This document shows positions 1-6,213 of a DNA stretch of 12,228 bases, in pieces (the first letter of the stretch is position 1; each line of letters opens with the position of its first letter). Made by a program: the position numbers and the translations under genes. This stretch comes from Methanolinea sp. UBA277 (GTDB lineage: Archaea > Halobacteriota > Methanomicrobia > Methanomicrobiales > Methanospirillaceae): NCBI GenBank assembly GCA_002499905.1, contig DANP01000027.1:24321-36548 (forward strand), read 5' to 3'. The notes under the pieces were generated by a model. The model saw only the letters and a program-made list of their open reading frames with translations. It had not been told where the DNA came from and ran no database searches.

Positions 1-258
1 GTCCTTGCAGGACCCCGGATGGCTGGCCGGAAGGTATGATGGCCCCGGAGAGAACATCCGTAAACGGTCCGGTTCGCAGGAAAGAATGAGTGTTCAGTTG
101 ATTGCAATTATTTGACATCTATATCCAGGGGACGGAGGTCCACGTTTCCTGCCGGAACCGCCCGTCCCGGAGGTAGGCAGATCTCTGCGAACAGGAACCC
201 CGGGCGGCAAGGTGCACAGGGCACCTTACACGCAGTATATGATGGCAAAAAGGATCAT
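1..258. other. Left-edge region without a convincing gene
   Basis: No frame gives a recognisable protein. On the minus strand an ATG at 118-116 opens a frame that stays open to the window edge (about 39 codons, beginning MSNNCNQLNTHS). It has no Shine-Dalgarno sequence, its codon use is undistinguished, and I do not recognise it, so it is only a possible 5' fragment. One plus-strand frame is open from the edge to about position 114 and another to about 87; neither resembles a known C-terminus. From about 120 to 258 the sequence is intergenic, downstream of the minus-strand secreted protein, and contains inverted repeats. Confidence 0.4.
209..227. repeat. 7-bp inverted repeat (hairpin)
   Basis: AAGGTGC (209-215) and GCACCTT (221-227) are perfect reverse complements around a 5-base loop. 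A second, wider pair lies nearby: CCGCCCG (158-164) with CGGGCGG (201-207). Both lie downstream of the minus-strand gene ending at 259, so they could fold at its mRNA 3' end. No T-tract follows on the minus strand, so an intrinsic terminator is not supported. Confidence 0.45.
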
Positions 259-705
259 TCAGGTATCGAAATACCCGATCCCGTTCGGGATCTCGTCCGC
301 TGAAACGTACTCGCGGGATACCTGCGGGGTTGTGACGCGGAGAATCGGAATAATCCCGTTGAAACTGTGCTCGGGGAACCAGTACACGCCTCTCCCGTAG
401 GAGTAGGATACATCATCCACCACCAGTTCTGCACGGTCGAGCTCGATAGCCTGTACCTCTGCATCCTGGTAATTGAGGACCGTGAGGAGCCTCGACTTGA
501 GATCCTGTTTTCCCAGCAGCAGCACGATGACCCGGGTCGGCTCGTCAAGGGTATAGTTCACGTTGATGTGTGCCTGGTCACCGGCAAGGGTGATACCGAC
601 ATCATGGATGGTGACGTACCCGTATTTATCCGGAGAAGCTGCCAGTGCAGGAACCGCGAGTGCGACCATAAAAAAGAGGCACACCGCGATGGCCCAGCCT
701 TTCAT
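259..705 (-). CDS. Secreted hypothetical protein, 148 aa
   Basis: The function is unknown. Residues 1 to about 22 form a typical signal peptide: a short basic start (MKGW), a hydrophobic core, and Ala-rich cleavage context around ALAAS. No later stretch is hydrophobic enough for a membrane anchor, so the mature protein of about 125 residues is probably released outside the membrane. The mature part looks beta-rich, with alternating hydrophobic residues (TIHDVGITLAGDQAHINVNY), then a likely helix (VLLLGKQDLKSRLLTVLNY) and an aromatic patch (YSYGRGVYWFPEHSF). From memory, similar secreted proteins of this length occur in Methanomicrobiales genomes, but I cannot name a family. The start is supported by the signal peptide and by a TATA-like box about 29 nt upstream, which suggests a leaderless transcript. 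It stands alone, 120 nt from alba. Confidence 0.8.
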   Translation of the reverse strand: MKGWAIAVCLFFMVALAVPALAASPDKYGYVTIHDVGITLAGDQAHINVNYTLDEPTRVIVLLLGKQDLKSRLLTVLNYQDAEVQAIELDRAELVVDDVSYSYGRGVYWFPEHSFNGIIPILRVTTPQVSREYVSADEIPNGIGYFDT

Positions 706-729
706 TGGTTATAATGTGTTGGTGCAGCA

Positions 730-738
730 GATATATCC
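730..738 (-). promoter_or_regulatory. TATA-like box for the secreted 148-aa gene
   Basis: On the minus strand the sequence reads GGATATATC, centred about 29 nt upstream of the ATG at 705-703. Archaeal transcription normally begins about 25 nt downstream of the TATA centre, which would place the start within a few bases of the ATG. There is no Shine-Dalgarno sequence (ACACATTATAACC precedes the ATG). Both facts fit a leaderless mRNA; the start site itself is inferred. Confidence 0.5.
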
Positions 739-812
739 TTTCTGGTAGTTACCCGCATGACCTCACGAGGTGAACAATTGAACTCCGGGGTTCAAAGACG
801 CCGGAACCATTG

Positions 813-819
813 AAAAAAA
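813..819 (-). terminator. T-tract terminator after alba
   Basis: Seven consecutive T residues on the minus strand begin 7 nt after the alba stop codon. A T-tract without a required hairpin is the usual intrinsic termination signal in euryarchaea. It would end the asd-alba transcript. Confidence 0.6.
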
Positions 820-825
820 GGGGAA

Positions 826-1101
826 TTACTTCTTGTTGACGAGTACGATCTCGATACTTGAAACATTGGTCTTTCCACTGTCGGTGTCGATGATCTCAGT
901 TGAGGTGAGGATCTCTTTCTTGCTCACATGCTCAAGGAATCTGTTCAGTGCGATCTCAGCCGTGTCGACAGCCCGGGAGATAGCCTTGCCGCGGGCCTTG
1001 ATGGCTACTTCCGAAGCCCCGTTGTTGAACTGGGTGACGACAGCAAGGACGTAGTTCATGACCGGCTTGTTTCCGACGAATACTGTGTTGTCTTTCAGCA
1101 T
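826..1101 (-). CDS. albA: DNA/RNA-binding chromatin protein Alba
   Basis: Alba is a small dimeric nucleic-acid-binding protein that coats archaeal DNA and also binds RNA. The 91 residues match the family over their full length. The start (DNTVFVGNKPVMNYVLAV) has the GNKP...Y.LA signature of beta1-alpha1. The segment KARGKAISRAVDTAEIALNR covers the central nucleic-acid-binding region and second helix, and the C-terminus is the beta-hairpin with IEIVLVNKK. In Sulfolobus Alba a lysine in the first loop (Lys16) is acetylated; here the equivalent loop holds K12. The start is firm: GAGGGG lies a few bases upstream of the ATG. The gene follows asd by 12 nt on the same strand, so the two are probably co-transcribed, and a T-tract closes the unit. 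Confidence 0.97.
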   Translation of the reverse strand: MLKDNTVFVGNKPVMNYVLAVVTQFNNGASEVAIKARGKAISRAVDTAEIALNRFLEHVSKKEILTSTEIIDTDSGKTNVSSIEIVLVNKK

Positions 1102-1113
1102 AGATACCCCTCA

Positions 1114-2130
1114 TCAGAGGTAGTTCTTTGTAGAGATCAGTTCTGCGTTCAGTACAGATGCACCAGCTGCGCCGCGGATGGTGTTGTGCCCCATGGCGAT
1201 GAACCGGATACCTTCCCGGAGCCGTCCGACCGACACGGTCATCCCCCTGCCCCGCATCCGGTCGAGGCGGGGCTGCGGCCTGTCCGGCTCGGAAAAGAAC
1301 TGGACCGATTTCTCAGGAAGCATGGGCAGGAATGGTATCGGGGGGGTGTAGTTCAGGAATGCTTCCTGTACCCTGTCTACCGGCTCCGCGATATCGGCCC
1401 AGATGGCCATGGTATGGCCGTCGATCACGGGTACACGGTGGCAGCTCGCACTCACCCGGAATGGTGCGGGACTGACTGCTCCTCCGTCAAGCGTTCCCAT
1501 GATTTTGAGGGTTTCGGTCTCCATCTTCTGCTCTTCCTGTCCGATGTAGGGGATGATATTGTCGAAGATCCCCATCGCCGGTACTCCCTCAAATCCTGCC
1601 CCTGAAACCGCCTGCATGGTGGCGACCCTGATGTCGGTGAACCTGAAATCCTTTATCGGGGCGAGCGCCAGGGTCATGACAATGGTCGAGCAGTTGGGGT
1701 TGGTCACAATGAACCCGTCCTGTCCGCGATCCCGCTGCACATCGATCAGGCCGAGATGCTCAGGGTTTACCTCAGTAACCACGAGGGGTACATCGGGTTC
1801 CATCCGGTGCGAACTGGCGTTGCTGCAGACGCCCATGCCAGCCTGGGCACACACGGTTTCAATGCCACCGGCGATGTCTGCAGGGAGCGCTGAGAATACC
1901 AGATCTACATCCTTCAGGCTCGAGACGTCGGTCGGGCTCACCCTGATATCCCCGGCCTGTTCAGGAAACGGTACATCAAGGCGCCACTTTACCACATCGC
2001 GATACAGTTTGCCTGCGCTTCGCTCTGATGCGGTCAGCGTCGTAAGATTGAACCAAGGATGCTCAGCCAGGAGCTGTACAAACCGCTGGCCGACAGCTCC
2101 TGTGGCACCAAGCACTCCGACATTGATCAT
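1114..2130 (-). CDS. asd: Aspartate-semialdehyde dehydrogenase
   Basis: The enzyme reduces beta-aspartyl phosphate to aspartate semialdehyde with NADPH, at the branch point for lysine (via DapA) and for threonine and methionine. The protein has 338 residues, about the usual archaeal/fungal-type length. The N-terminal Rossmann motif GATGAVG is at residues 8-14. The catalytic cysteine is C147 in TNPNCSTIV, and the active-site histidine is probably H231 in ASCHRVPV. The C-terminal dimerisation part ends with the conserved GAAGASVLNAELI. M1 is preferred because the Rossmann strand starts straight after it. No good Shine-Dalgarno sequence precedes it; a TTTAATTA element about 30 nt upstream would allow a near-leaderless transcript. 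It lies 50 nt downstream of the ferredoxin and 12 nt before alba. Confidence 0.97.
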   Translation of the reverse strand: MINVGVLGATGAVGQRFVQLLAEHPWFNLTTLTASERSAGKLYRDVVKWRLDVPFPEQAGDIRVSPTDVSSLKDVDLVFSALPADIAGGIETVCAQAGMGVCSNASSHRMEPDVPLVVTEVNPEHLGLIDVQRDRGQDGFIVTNPNCSTIVMTLALAPIKDFRFTDIRVATMQAVSGAGFEGVPAMGIFDNIIPYIGQEEQKMETETLKIMGTLDGGAVSPAPFRVSASCHRVPVIDGHTMAIWADIAEPVDRVQEAFLNYTPPIPFLPMLPEKSVQFFSEPDRPQPRLDRMRGRGMTVSVGRLREGIRFIAMGHNTIRGAAGASVLNAELISTKNYL

Positions 2131-2157
2131 AGGTAAGAGGTTTTATTATGTCGGAGT

Positions 2158-2165
2158 AATTAAAG
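2158..2165 (-). promoter_or_regulatory. Possible TATA-like box for asd-alba
   Basis: TTTAATTA on the minus strand is centred about 31 nt upstream of the asd ATG. The surrounding ferredoxin-asd gap (2131-2180) is AT-rich and has no Shine-Dalgarno sequence before asd. An internal promoter making a near-leaderless asd-alba mRNA is plausible, but AT-richness alone could explain the match. Confidence 0.3.
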
Positions 2166-2180
2166 AGTTTGTTTTTTATT

Positions 2181-2354
2181 TTATTCCTGGGTTATGGCCT
2201 CTGAGGGGCAGACATCCACGCAGGAGCCGCAATCGACACAGAGTTCAGGATCCACTTTGGCCTTCTCGTCCTCCATGGTGATCGCTGCCGCAGGGCACTC
2301 ATCAACACAGGTCTCGCAACCCGTACATTTCTCTTTGTCAACAATCGTTGTCAT
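2181..2354 (-). CDS. Small 2x[4Fe-4S] ferredoxin, 57 aa
   Basis: This is a clostridial-type electron carrier. Two CxxCxxCxxxCP motifs are complete: C10, C13, C16, C20 followed by P21, and C39, C42, C45, C49 followed by P50. The two halves are internally similar (CTGCETCVDECPAAAIT and CVDCGSCVDVCPSEAIT), as expected of the ancient duplicated fold. The length of 57 is typical. The ATG at 2354-2352 is chosen because AAGGGAG sits just upstream at good spacing; the same frame is open far upstream, but that part has no ferredoxin features. The gene lies between dapB and asd on the same strand. Neither flanking enzyme needs a ferredoxin, so its partner is not evident from the context. Methanogens use such ferredoxins with hydrogenases, formylmethanofuran dehydrogenase and 2-oxoacid oxidoreductases. 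Confidence 0.93.
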   Translation of the reverse strand: MTTIVDKEKCTGCETCVDECPAAAITMEDEKAKVDPELCVDCGSCVDVCPSEAITQE

Positions 2355-2379
2355 ATTCTCCCTTACTGGTTTTTGACAG

Positions 2380-2391
2380 AAAAACAAAAAA
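2380..2391 (-). terminator. T-rich tract after dapB
   Basis: The minus strand reads TTTTTTGTTTTT starting 12 nt after the dapB stop. This fits an archaeal T-tract terminator, so part of the S17e-dapA-dapB transcripts may end here. A TATA-like CATATAGA overlapping the dapB stop codon (about 2396-2403) could restart transcription for the ferredoxin, leaving a leader of under 20 nt that contains its Shine-Dalgarno sequence. Confidence 0.45.
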
Positions 2392-2403
2392 GTTTCTATA
2401 TGG

Positions 2404-3180
2404 TCATTTTGCCGGGGATTCTTTGAGCATGAGCACCTCGTCCATCCCGTAGATGCCCGGTTTTTTTCCGACAACCCAGGAGGCGGCTTTGAGGGCTCCG
2501 TGCGCGAAGACCGCCCGGTCATACGCCCGGTGGGAGAGCTGGATGGTCTCGAAATTGCCCGAGAACAGCACGGCATGATCCCCCACGATATCCCCGCCCC
2601 GGATCACATGGACACCGATTTCCGTGCCCCGCTCCATCATACCCTCCCTGCCGTACATCTTCTCCCGTGCCCCCAGTTCCTCATCGAGGACCTGGAGGAT
2701 GGTCTTCGCCGTTCCACTGGGGGCGTCCTTCTTGTAGCGGTGGTGGGCTTCGATCACCTCGACATCATATCCGGGAAGCAGCCGTGCCGCTTCACGCAGC
2801 AGTTGCCAGAAGATATTCACCCCGATGGAAAAATTGCTGGAGATGACCGCCGGAACGGTTCCTTCGACCGCCCTGGCCATCCCGGCACGCTGCTCCGGGG
2901 TGAATCCGGTGGTACCGATCACCAGGGCCGTACCGGCGGCAGCAGCAGCCTTCACCGTTGCAACGGTGGCCGCAGGAGCGGTGAAGTCGATCAGGACATC
3001 CGGCTTCTTTTCAGCAAGGAACGGGCCGATCCGGGCCGACTCCACCACATCGACACCGTAGAATGACCCTCCCCGTAGATCGATCCCGCCGACCAGCTCC
3101 AGGTCCGCTGCCTCATTCACCAGCCGCCCGACCGTTGATCCCATCCGACCAAGAGCACCGCAGACCACGACCTTAATCAT
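2404..3180 (-). CDS. dapB: 4-hydroxy-tetrahydrodipicolinate reductase
   Basis: DapB reduces the DapA product with NAD(P)H in the diaminopimelate/lysine pathway. The protein is 258 residues, normal for the family. The N-terminal nucleotide-binding motif GALGRMG is at residues 8-14. GTTGFT at 89-94 and the hallmark EAHHRYKKDAPSGTA at 144-158 carry the catalytic region: H146/H147 with the nearby lysines K150/K151, and the SGTA loop that holds the substrate carboxylates. The frame is open a further 91 codons upstream, but that part is a shadow of dapA. The true start is the ATG at 3180-3178, which begins directly at the first Rossmann strand (MIKVVVCGA). It overlaps the dapA stop by 8 nt (ATGATTAA), implying coupled translation. 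Confidence 0.97.
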   Translation of the reverse strand: MIKVVVCGALGRMGSTVGRLVNEAADLELVGGIDLRGGSFYGVDVVESARIGPFLAEKKPDVLIDFTAPAATVATVKAAAAAGTALVIGTTGFTPEQRAGMARAVEGTVPAVISSNFSIGVNIFWQLLREAARLLPGYDVEVIEAHHRYKKDAPSGTAKTILQVLDEELGAREKMYGREGMMERGTEIGVHVIRGGDIVGDHAVLFSGNFETIQLSHRAYDRAVFAHGALKAASWVVGKKPGIYGMDEVLMLKESPAK

Positions 3181-4048
3181 AGCAGGCGAGGACCTCCCGG
3201 AGCTGTCTGGTCTTTGCCTCATCGAGCTCATCGAGCGGCAGCCTGACCGGGCCTGCCGCCATGCCCCGCAGCTCGACTGCTTTCTTGATGGGGATGGGAT
3301 TGGTATCGATGAACATCGATCGGAAGAGAGGTGAGAGCTCGTAGTGGAAGTCGAGCGCGGTCTCGAAGTCCCCCTCGCAGAAGGCCTCGAACATGGCCGC
3401 CATCCTCCCCGGCTCGATATTTGCTGCCACAGAGATGACCCCGCTCCCGCCAAGGGCGAGAATGGGGAAGGTCAGGTTGTCGTCACCGGAGATGACGTCA
3501 AAGTCCTCATCGAGGGTCCCCTCGATGATTCGCGATATCTGCCCGATATCCCCTGAAGCCTCCTTGATAGCCACGATTCCCGGATGCCGGGCAAGCTCGA
3601 TGACAAGGTCCGGGGTCAGGTTCTGACCGGTTCTCCCGGGAACGTTATATACGATGACCGGGATGTCCAGATCTGCGAGGATCGTGTAGTGTTTGATCAG
3701 GCCTGACCGGTTGGGCTTGTTGTAGTACGGGCTGATGACCAGCACCCCGTCAGCGCCAAGATCCTTGGCCGCCTTGGTGAACTGGACTGCTTCGGCGGTG
3801 TTGTTGGAACCGGTCCCGGCAATGACCGGAACCCGCCCGTTCACCACATCAATCGTTGCGGCGATCACCTGTTCATGCTCTTCAAAACTCAGGGTCGCCG
3901 ATTCGCCGGTGGACCCGCACGGGACGATGCCGTGCACTCCATTCTCGATAAGAAACTCGATGTTGGACGCAAGACCCTCGAGGTCGAGGTCCATTGCAAG
4001 ATTTCTCTTAAAAGGAGTGACAATTGCCGGAAGAACTCCCTCGAACAT
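3173..4048 (-). CDS. dapA: 4-hydroxy-tetrahydrodipicolinate synthase
   Basis: DapA condenses pyruvate with aspartate semialdehyde, the committed step to lysine. The protein has 291 residues, the family length, and a TIM-barrel pattern throughout. The GSTGES loop is at 45-50 (T46/T47 region). Y134 in VYNVPGRT is the proton-relay tyrosine. K162 in IKEASGD is the Schiff-base lysine, followed by ISGDD at 186-190. The start is well placed (MFEGVLPAIVTPF), although no clear Shine-Dalgarno sequence precedes it (ATTACCCTCTTGT). It begins 13 nt after the S17e stop and overlaps dapB, so S17e-dapA-dapB looks like one transcription unit. As in other archaea, a related aldolase of the superfamily is conceivable, but the adjacent dapB makes the lysine role the clear choice. 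Confidence 0.97.
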   Translation of the reverse strand: MFEGVLPAIVTPFKRNLAMDLDLEGLASNIEFLIENGVHGIVPCGSTGESATLSFEEHEQVIAATIDVVNGRVPVIAGTGSNNTAEAVQFTKAAKDLGADGVLVISPYYNKPNRSGLIKHYTILADLDIPVIVYNVPGRTGQNLTPDLVIELARHPGIVAIKEASGDIGQISRIIEGTLDEDFDVISGDDNLTFPILALGGSGVISVAANIEPGRMAAMFEAFCEGDFETALDFHYELSPLFRSMFIDTNPIPIKKAVELRGMAAGPVRLPLDELDEAKTRQLREVLACYD

Positions 4049-4061
4049 ACAAGAGGGTAAT

Positions 4062-4250
4062 CTAGTGTCTTCCAGTATTTATTTTTCTTGTGATGTATCC
4101 AGCCACGCGGTTCCGCACGCGCTTGCTATCAATGGTGGTCACTTCAGCAACGATCTGCTTATTCTCGTCGAAATTATTGGAGAACCTGTTCCCGTATCCC
4201 GAGAGCAGCTCCAATCCGAGGCTTTTGATGTATGACGGTTTGATACCCAT
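4062..4250 (-). CDS. rps17e: 30S ribosomal protein S17e
   Basis: S17e is a small-subunit ribosomal protein found in archaea and eukaryotes but not bacteria. The 62 residues match the family over their whole length: the N-terminal helix (IKPSYIKSLGLELLSGYGNRF), the middle NNFDENKQIVAEVTTIDSK, and the C-terminal signature RVRNRVAGYITRKI. Lysine and arginine residues are abundant, as expected for an rRNA-binding protein. A GGAG element lies about 8 nt before the ATG, and a TATA-like box is well placed further upstream, so this is probably the promoter-proximal gene of the S17e-dapA-dapB unit. Confidence 0.96.
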   Translation of the reverse strand: MGIKPSYIKSLGLELLSGYGNRFSNNFDENKQIVAEVTTIDSKRVRNRVAGYITRKINTGRH

Positions 4251-4293
4251 GTACTCTTCTCCGGGTTGTTCTTAAATAATGCATTCCCCAGGC

Positions 4294-4301
4294 TTAATAA
4301 A
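4294..4301 (-). promoter_or_regulatory. TATA-like box for S17e-dapA-dapB
   Basis: TTTATTAA on the minus strand is centred about 48 nt upstream of the S17e ATG. Transcription starting 25 nt downstream would leave a leader of about 20-25 nt holding the GGAG ribosome-binding site. A second AT-rich element, TTATTTAA (about 4272-4279), is too close to the ATG to fit an mRNA carrying that site. Confidence 0.45.
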
Positions 4302-4334
4302 TTTATGTCGTTGCCTTTTGCGTCGCCCCTGGTA

Positions 4335-4895
4335 TCAGTCCGGCACACCCTGCGCTATTCTGCTGCTGATCGTTCCGATGGTGGATGCAACCCGCAGAGG
4401 ATCTTCCCCGAGTATCCGCACCATGGGCTCTTTCCCGACTGCACCTTTGTCAAAGATCACGTCGGGAACCCCGTTTTTACAGCAGAAGGCCACTCCCCAG
4501 TCCATAGTCCTGGTGCCCGGGGGTTCCTGCCCCCGGTCAAATGAACAGATCTCCAGAAAGAGATCCTCGATGACCGCGATGATTTCCGGAGAATACCGGA
4601 TATTTGCAGCGCTCCGGATGTCAGGATCGAACTTCATCACCGTGAGCACAATCCGGGCCACGTGATCGCTCGCCCCAAAGGCCACCTGGCCGACCTGTGT
4701 GGGCCGGCCCCCCGCCCTTACAACTCTCCCCTCAACCGCTGCAACGTCCCCACTGGTCCGTGCATCCCGGACCGCATAGACGATATTTGTCCCGACTTCA
4801 GGGACGAGGGAGGGGTGCATGGTCCGGACGATCTGGTCTACGGCCGACCGGAGTGTCCGCAGAACGTCGTCCCGTTCTTCTGTGGTCATGGTCAT
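4335..4895 (-). CDS. Stand-alone ThiN-domain protein
   Basis: ThiN is the archaeal thiamine-phosphate synthase domain. It usually occurs fused behind the HMP(-P) kinase ThiD (ThiDN, active enzyme) or behind a helix-turn-helix (ThiR, a thiamine-responsive repressor without synthase activity). Here the product is 186 residues and ThiN alone: LVPEVGTNIVYAVRDA (30-45), FGASDHVARIVLTVMKFDP (73-91) with the presumed active-site H78, NIRYSPE (98-104), and PDVIFDKGAVGKEPM (144-158). No kinase or helix-turn-helix is visible. The frame is open 103 codons further upstream, but that part has no ThiN similarity. I take the ATG at 4895; ATG 4889 is as good by sequence. Published work links catalysis to a conserved Met near the active-site His, which I cannot place with certainty here. 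Enzyme, sensor or effector are all possible. Confidence 0.85.
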   Translation of the reverse strand: MTMTTEERDDVLRTLRSAVDQIVRTMHPSLVPEVGTNIVYAVRDARTSGDVAAVEGRVVRAGGRPTQVGQVAFGASDHVARIVLTVMKFDPDIRSAANIRYSPEIIAVIEDLFLEICSFDRGQEPPGTRTMDWGVAFCCKNGVPDVIFDKGAVGKEPMVRILGEDPLRVASTIGTISSRIAQGVPD

Positions 4896-4912
4896 TTTCC
4901 TGATTCGCATCC

Positions 4913-4927
4913 GGGGCATAAATCCCC
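4913..4927 (-). promoter_or_regulatory. Possible TATA-like element upstream of thiN-like gene
   Basis: On the minus strand GATTTATG (4917-4924) is centred about 25 nt before the ATG at 4895, the spacing expected for a leaderless transcript. It is framed by GGGG and CCCC (4913-4916 and 4924-4927), a short dyad that could act as an operator. Both elements are weak. Confidence 0.25.
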
Positions 4928-4994
4928 TTCTGCCGATGACCGAAGCCGGTTCGCTCCAGAAACCAATAAGGGAAGACAGGGTACAGCTATAGAC

Positions 4995-5192
4995 ATGCAG
5001 ACTAAAACCCAGGGCATGGATCCGCGGATCAAGGATATCGCCGCTGCTGCAGTCTCTTTTGCGGCGTTTCTCGGCCTTCTCCTGGCGCTTCCCGCAGTGC
5101 TGGATCCGGGAATTGCCTACCTCTCCGCAATTGTCGGCTTCATCATCGTGATGAGCGTTGCAGGATATTTCACGATTGAGAAGCTTCGGTAG
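4995..5192 (+). CDS. Two-helix membrane peptide, 65 aa
   Basis: The function is unknown. The 65 residues have a short polar start (MQTKTQGMDPRIKD) and two hydrophobic segments, about 14-36 (DIAAAAVSFAAFLGLLLALP) and 40-59 (IAYLSAIVGFIIVMSVAGYF), then a short charged tail (TIEKLR). This predicts a helical hairpin in the cytoplasmic membrane with both ends on the same side. ATG 4995 is used; the in-frame ATG at 5016 would remove seven polar residues and leave both helices intact. The frame is open further upstream, but that region is antisense to the ThiN gene. It is divergent from the ThiN gene (99 nt apart) and its 3' end overlaps the convergent priL gene by 23 nt. The strong segregation of hydrophobic residues argues for a real gene. 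Confidence 0.65.
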   Translation: MQTKTQGMDPRIKDIAAAAVSFAAFLGLLLALPAVLDPGIAYLSAIVGFIIVMSVAGYFTIEKLR

Positions 5193-6213
5193 CCCCGGCG
5201 GCATCCGGCTTCTTTCCTTTCTTCTTCCTGATGCGGTAGTAGTTCAGAGGGTGGTTGATCTTTTCGCACAGGCTATCGCTGTGAACGCAGATCCCGTACG
5301 TCCTCATCGCGGCACAGGAGGGGGCCGTGTATTCCGTCCCTCCCCTTCCCGAGATATGCTCGACCTGGTACTGGGTTTTCGAGAGATCAAAATCCGGGGC
5401 CCTGCAGTACAGGGAGATGATCTCTGTCGATGCCATCCCGATGTTGTGGAGAAAAGCGGTCAGGGCAAACCGTCCTGAGTGTGGAATGTTGGTGCCTCCG
5501 GTCAGTGCCGCGCTCAGGGCCTGCATGCAGGGAGGAAATGCCTCCTCTTCAACGGAACCGAATTGCTCAAGCATCGTCTGCTGGTAGATGCCTTTGATTT
5601 CCTCTGTATGGGGGAGGAGCAGCCTGCAGACCGTTTCCGGGACACGGAGGGGGAGCTGGCGCAGGAGGATCACCCGCACCTGTTCCCTGAGCAGCTCGTT
5701 CATCTCTGCGGGGGGGACCCGCACCTTCCCGTCCTGCACATCACGGTTCACCAGCCTCCACCGTTCTTCGTGGAGCCCGGCAACAATCTCCACGTACTGA
5801 ATGACCGGAAGAGCCGGACCTGCAACATTCATGCCGATACTTCCGGCGACAAATGACCTTTTTTCCTCCTCCTCATCGATCAGGAAACGGTACGCCCGGA
5901 ATGCTTCATAGCGGGCGAGACGCTCCACGAGCGCACGGTCCCCGGCACAGGATACGATGATCCGGGCGAGCACGTATCCCGAGACGGAGATCTTGACTCC
6001 CAGGCTGTCGGCAGGGAGATCCTGTATCTCCTCCCGTTGTTCAGATGCCCTGAGCGCGGCACGGACCCGGCCCATGGCATGCCGGAGCGCGATCTTCCCG
6101 GAATTGGAGTGGAGGAACTCCTCGATGGTATCGGCATTCCTGCCCATGAACTGCTGGGATTCTTTTAAAAAAGGGTATTTTGCAAAATCTCTCAATTCAA
6201 GGGCGACCCGCAT
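5170..6213 (-). CDS. priL: DNA primase large subunit PriL
   Basis: PriL is the regulatory Fe-S subunit of the archaeal/eukaryotic-type primase; with the catalytic subunit PriS (not in this window) it makes replication primers. The protein has 347 residues. The N-terminal helical half runs to about 215. The C-terminal domain holds four cysteines in the family pattern that ligates a [4Fe-4S] cluster: C229 (AFPPCM), C300 (TAPSCAAM), C309 (TYGICV) and C316 (SLCEKINHPLNYY). The conserved HNIGM (256-260) and INHPLNYY (319-326) are present. The tail after 328 is basic and probably flexible. The ATG directly follows the pcna stop (TGAATG), so the two are translated from one mRNA, probably with termination-reinitiation. 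The 3' end overlaps the convergent membrane peptide gene. Confidence 0.95.
   Translation of the reverse strand: MRVALELRDFAKYPFLKESQQFMGRNADTIEEFLHSNSGKIALRHAMGRVRAALRASEQREEIQDLPADSLGVKISVSGYVLARIIVSCAGDRALVERLARYEAFRAYRFLIDEEEEKRSFVAGSIGMNVAGPALPVIQYVEIVAGLHEERWRLVNRDVQDGKVRVPPAEMNELLREQVRVILLRQLPLRVPETVCRLLLPHTEEIKGIYQQTMLEQFGSVEEEAFPPCMQALSAALTGGTNIPHSGRFALTAFLHNIGMASTEIISLYCRAPDFDLSKTQYQVEHISGRGGTEYTAPSCAAMRTYGICVHSDSLCEKINHPLNYYRIRKKKGKKPDAAGATEASQS

Noticed and set aside
928..1605. 225-aa plus-strand frame over alba and asd
   Set aside because: Shadow of two confidently identified genes on the opposite strand, with no family resemblance.
2500..3066. 188-aa plus-strand frame opposite dapB
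   Set aside because: Antisense shadow of dapB; no start signal and no recognisable domain.
3181..3453. N-terminal extension of the dapB frame
   Set aside because: The 91 extra codons are antisense-free shadow of dapA in another frame, of low-complexity Ser/Arg composition; the family starts at the Rossmann strand at 3180.
4896..5204. Long N-terminal extension of the ThiN frame
   Set aside because: The extension shows no kinase or helix-turn-helix features and runs antisense to the membrane peptide gene; ThiN similarity begins only shortly after 4895.
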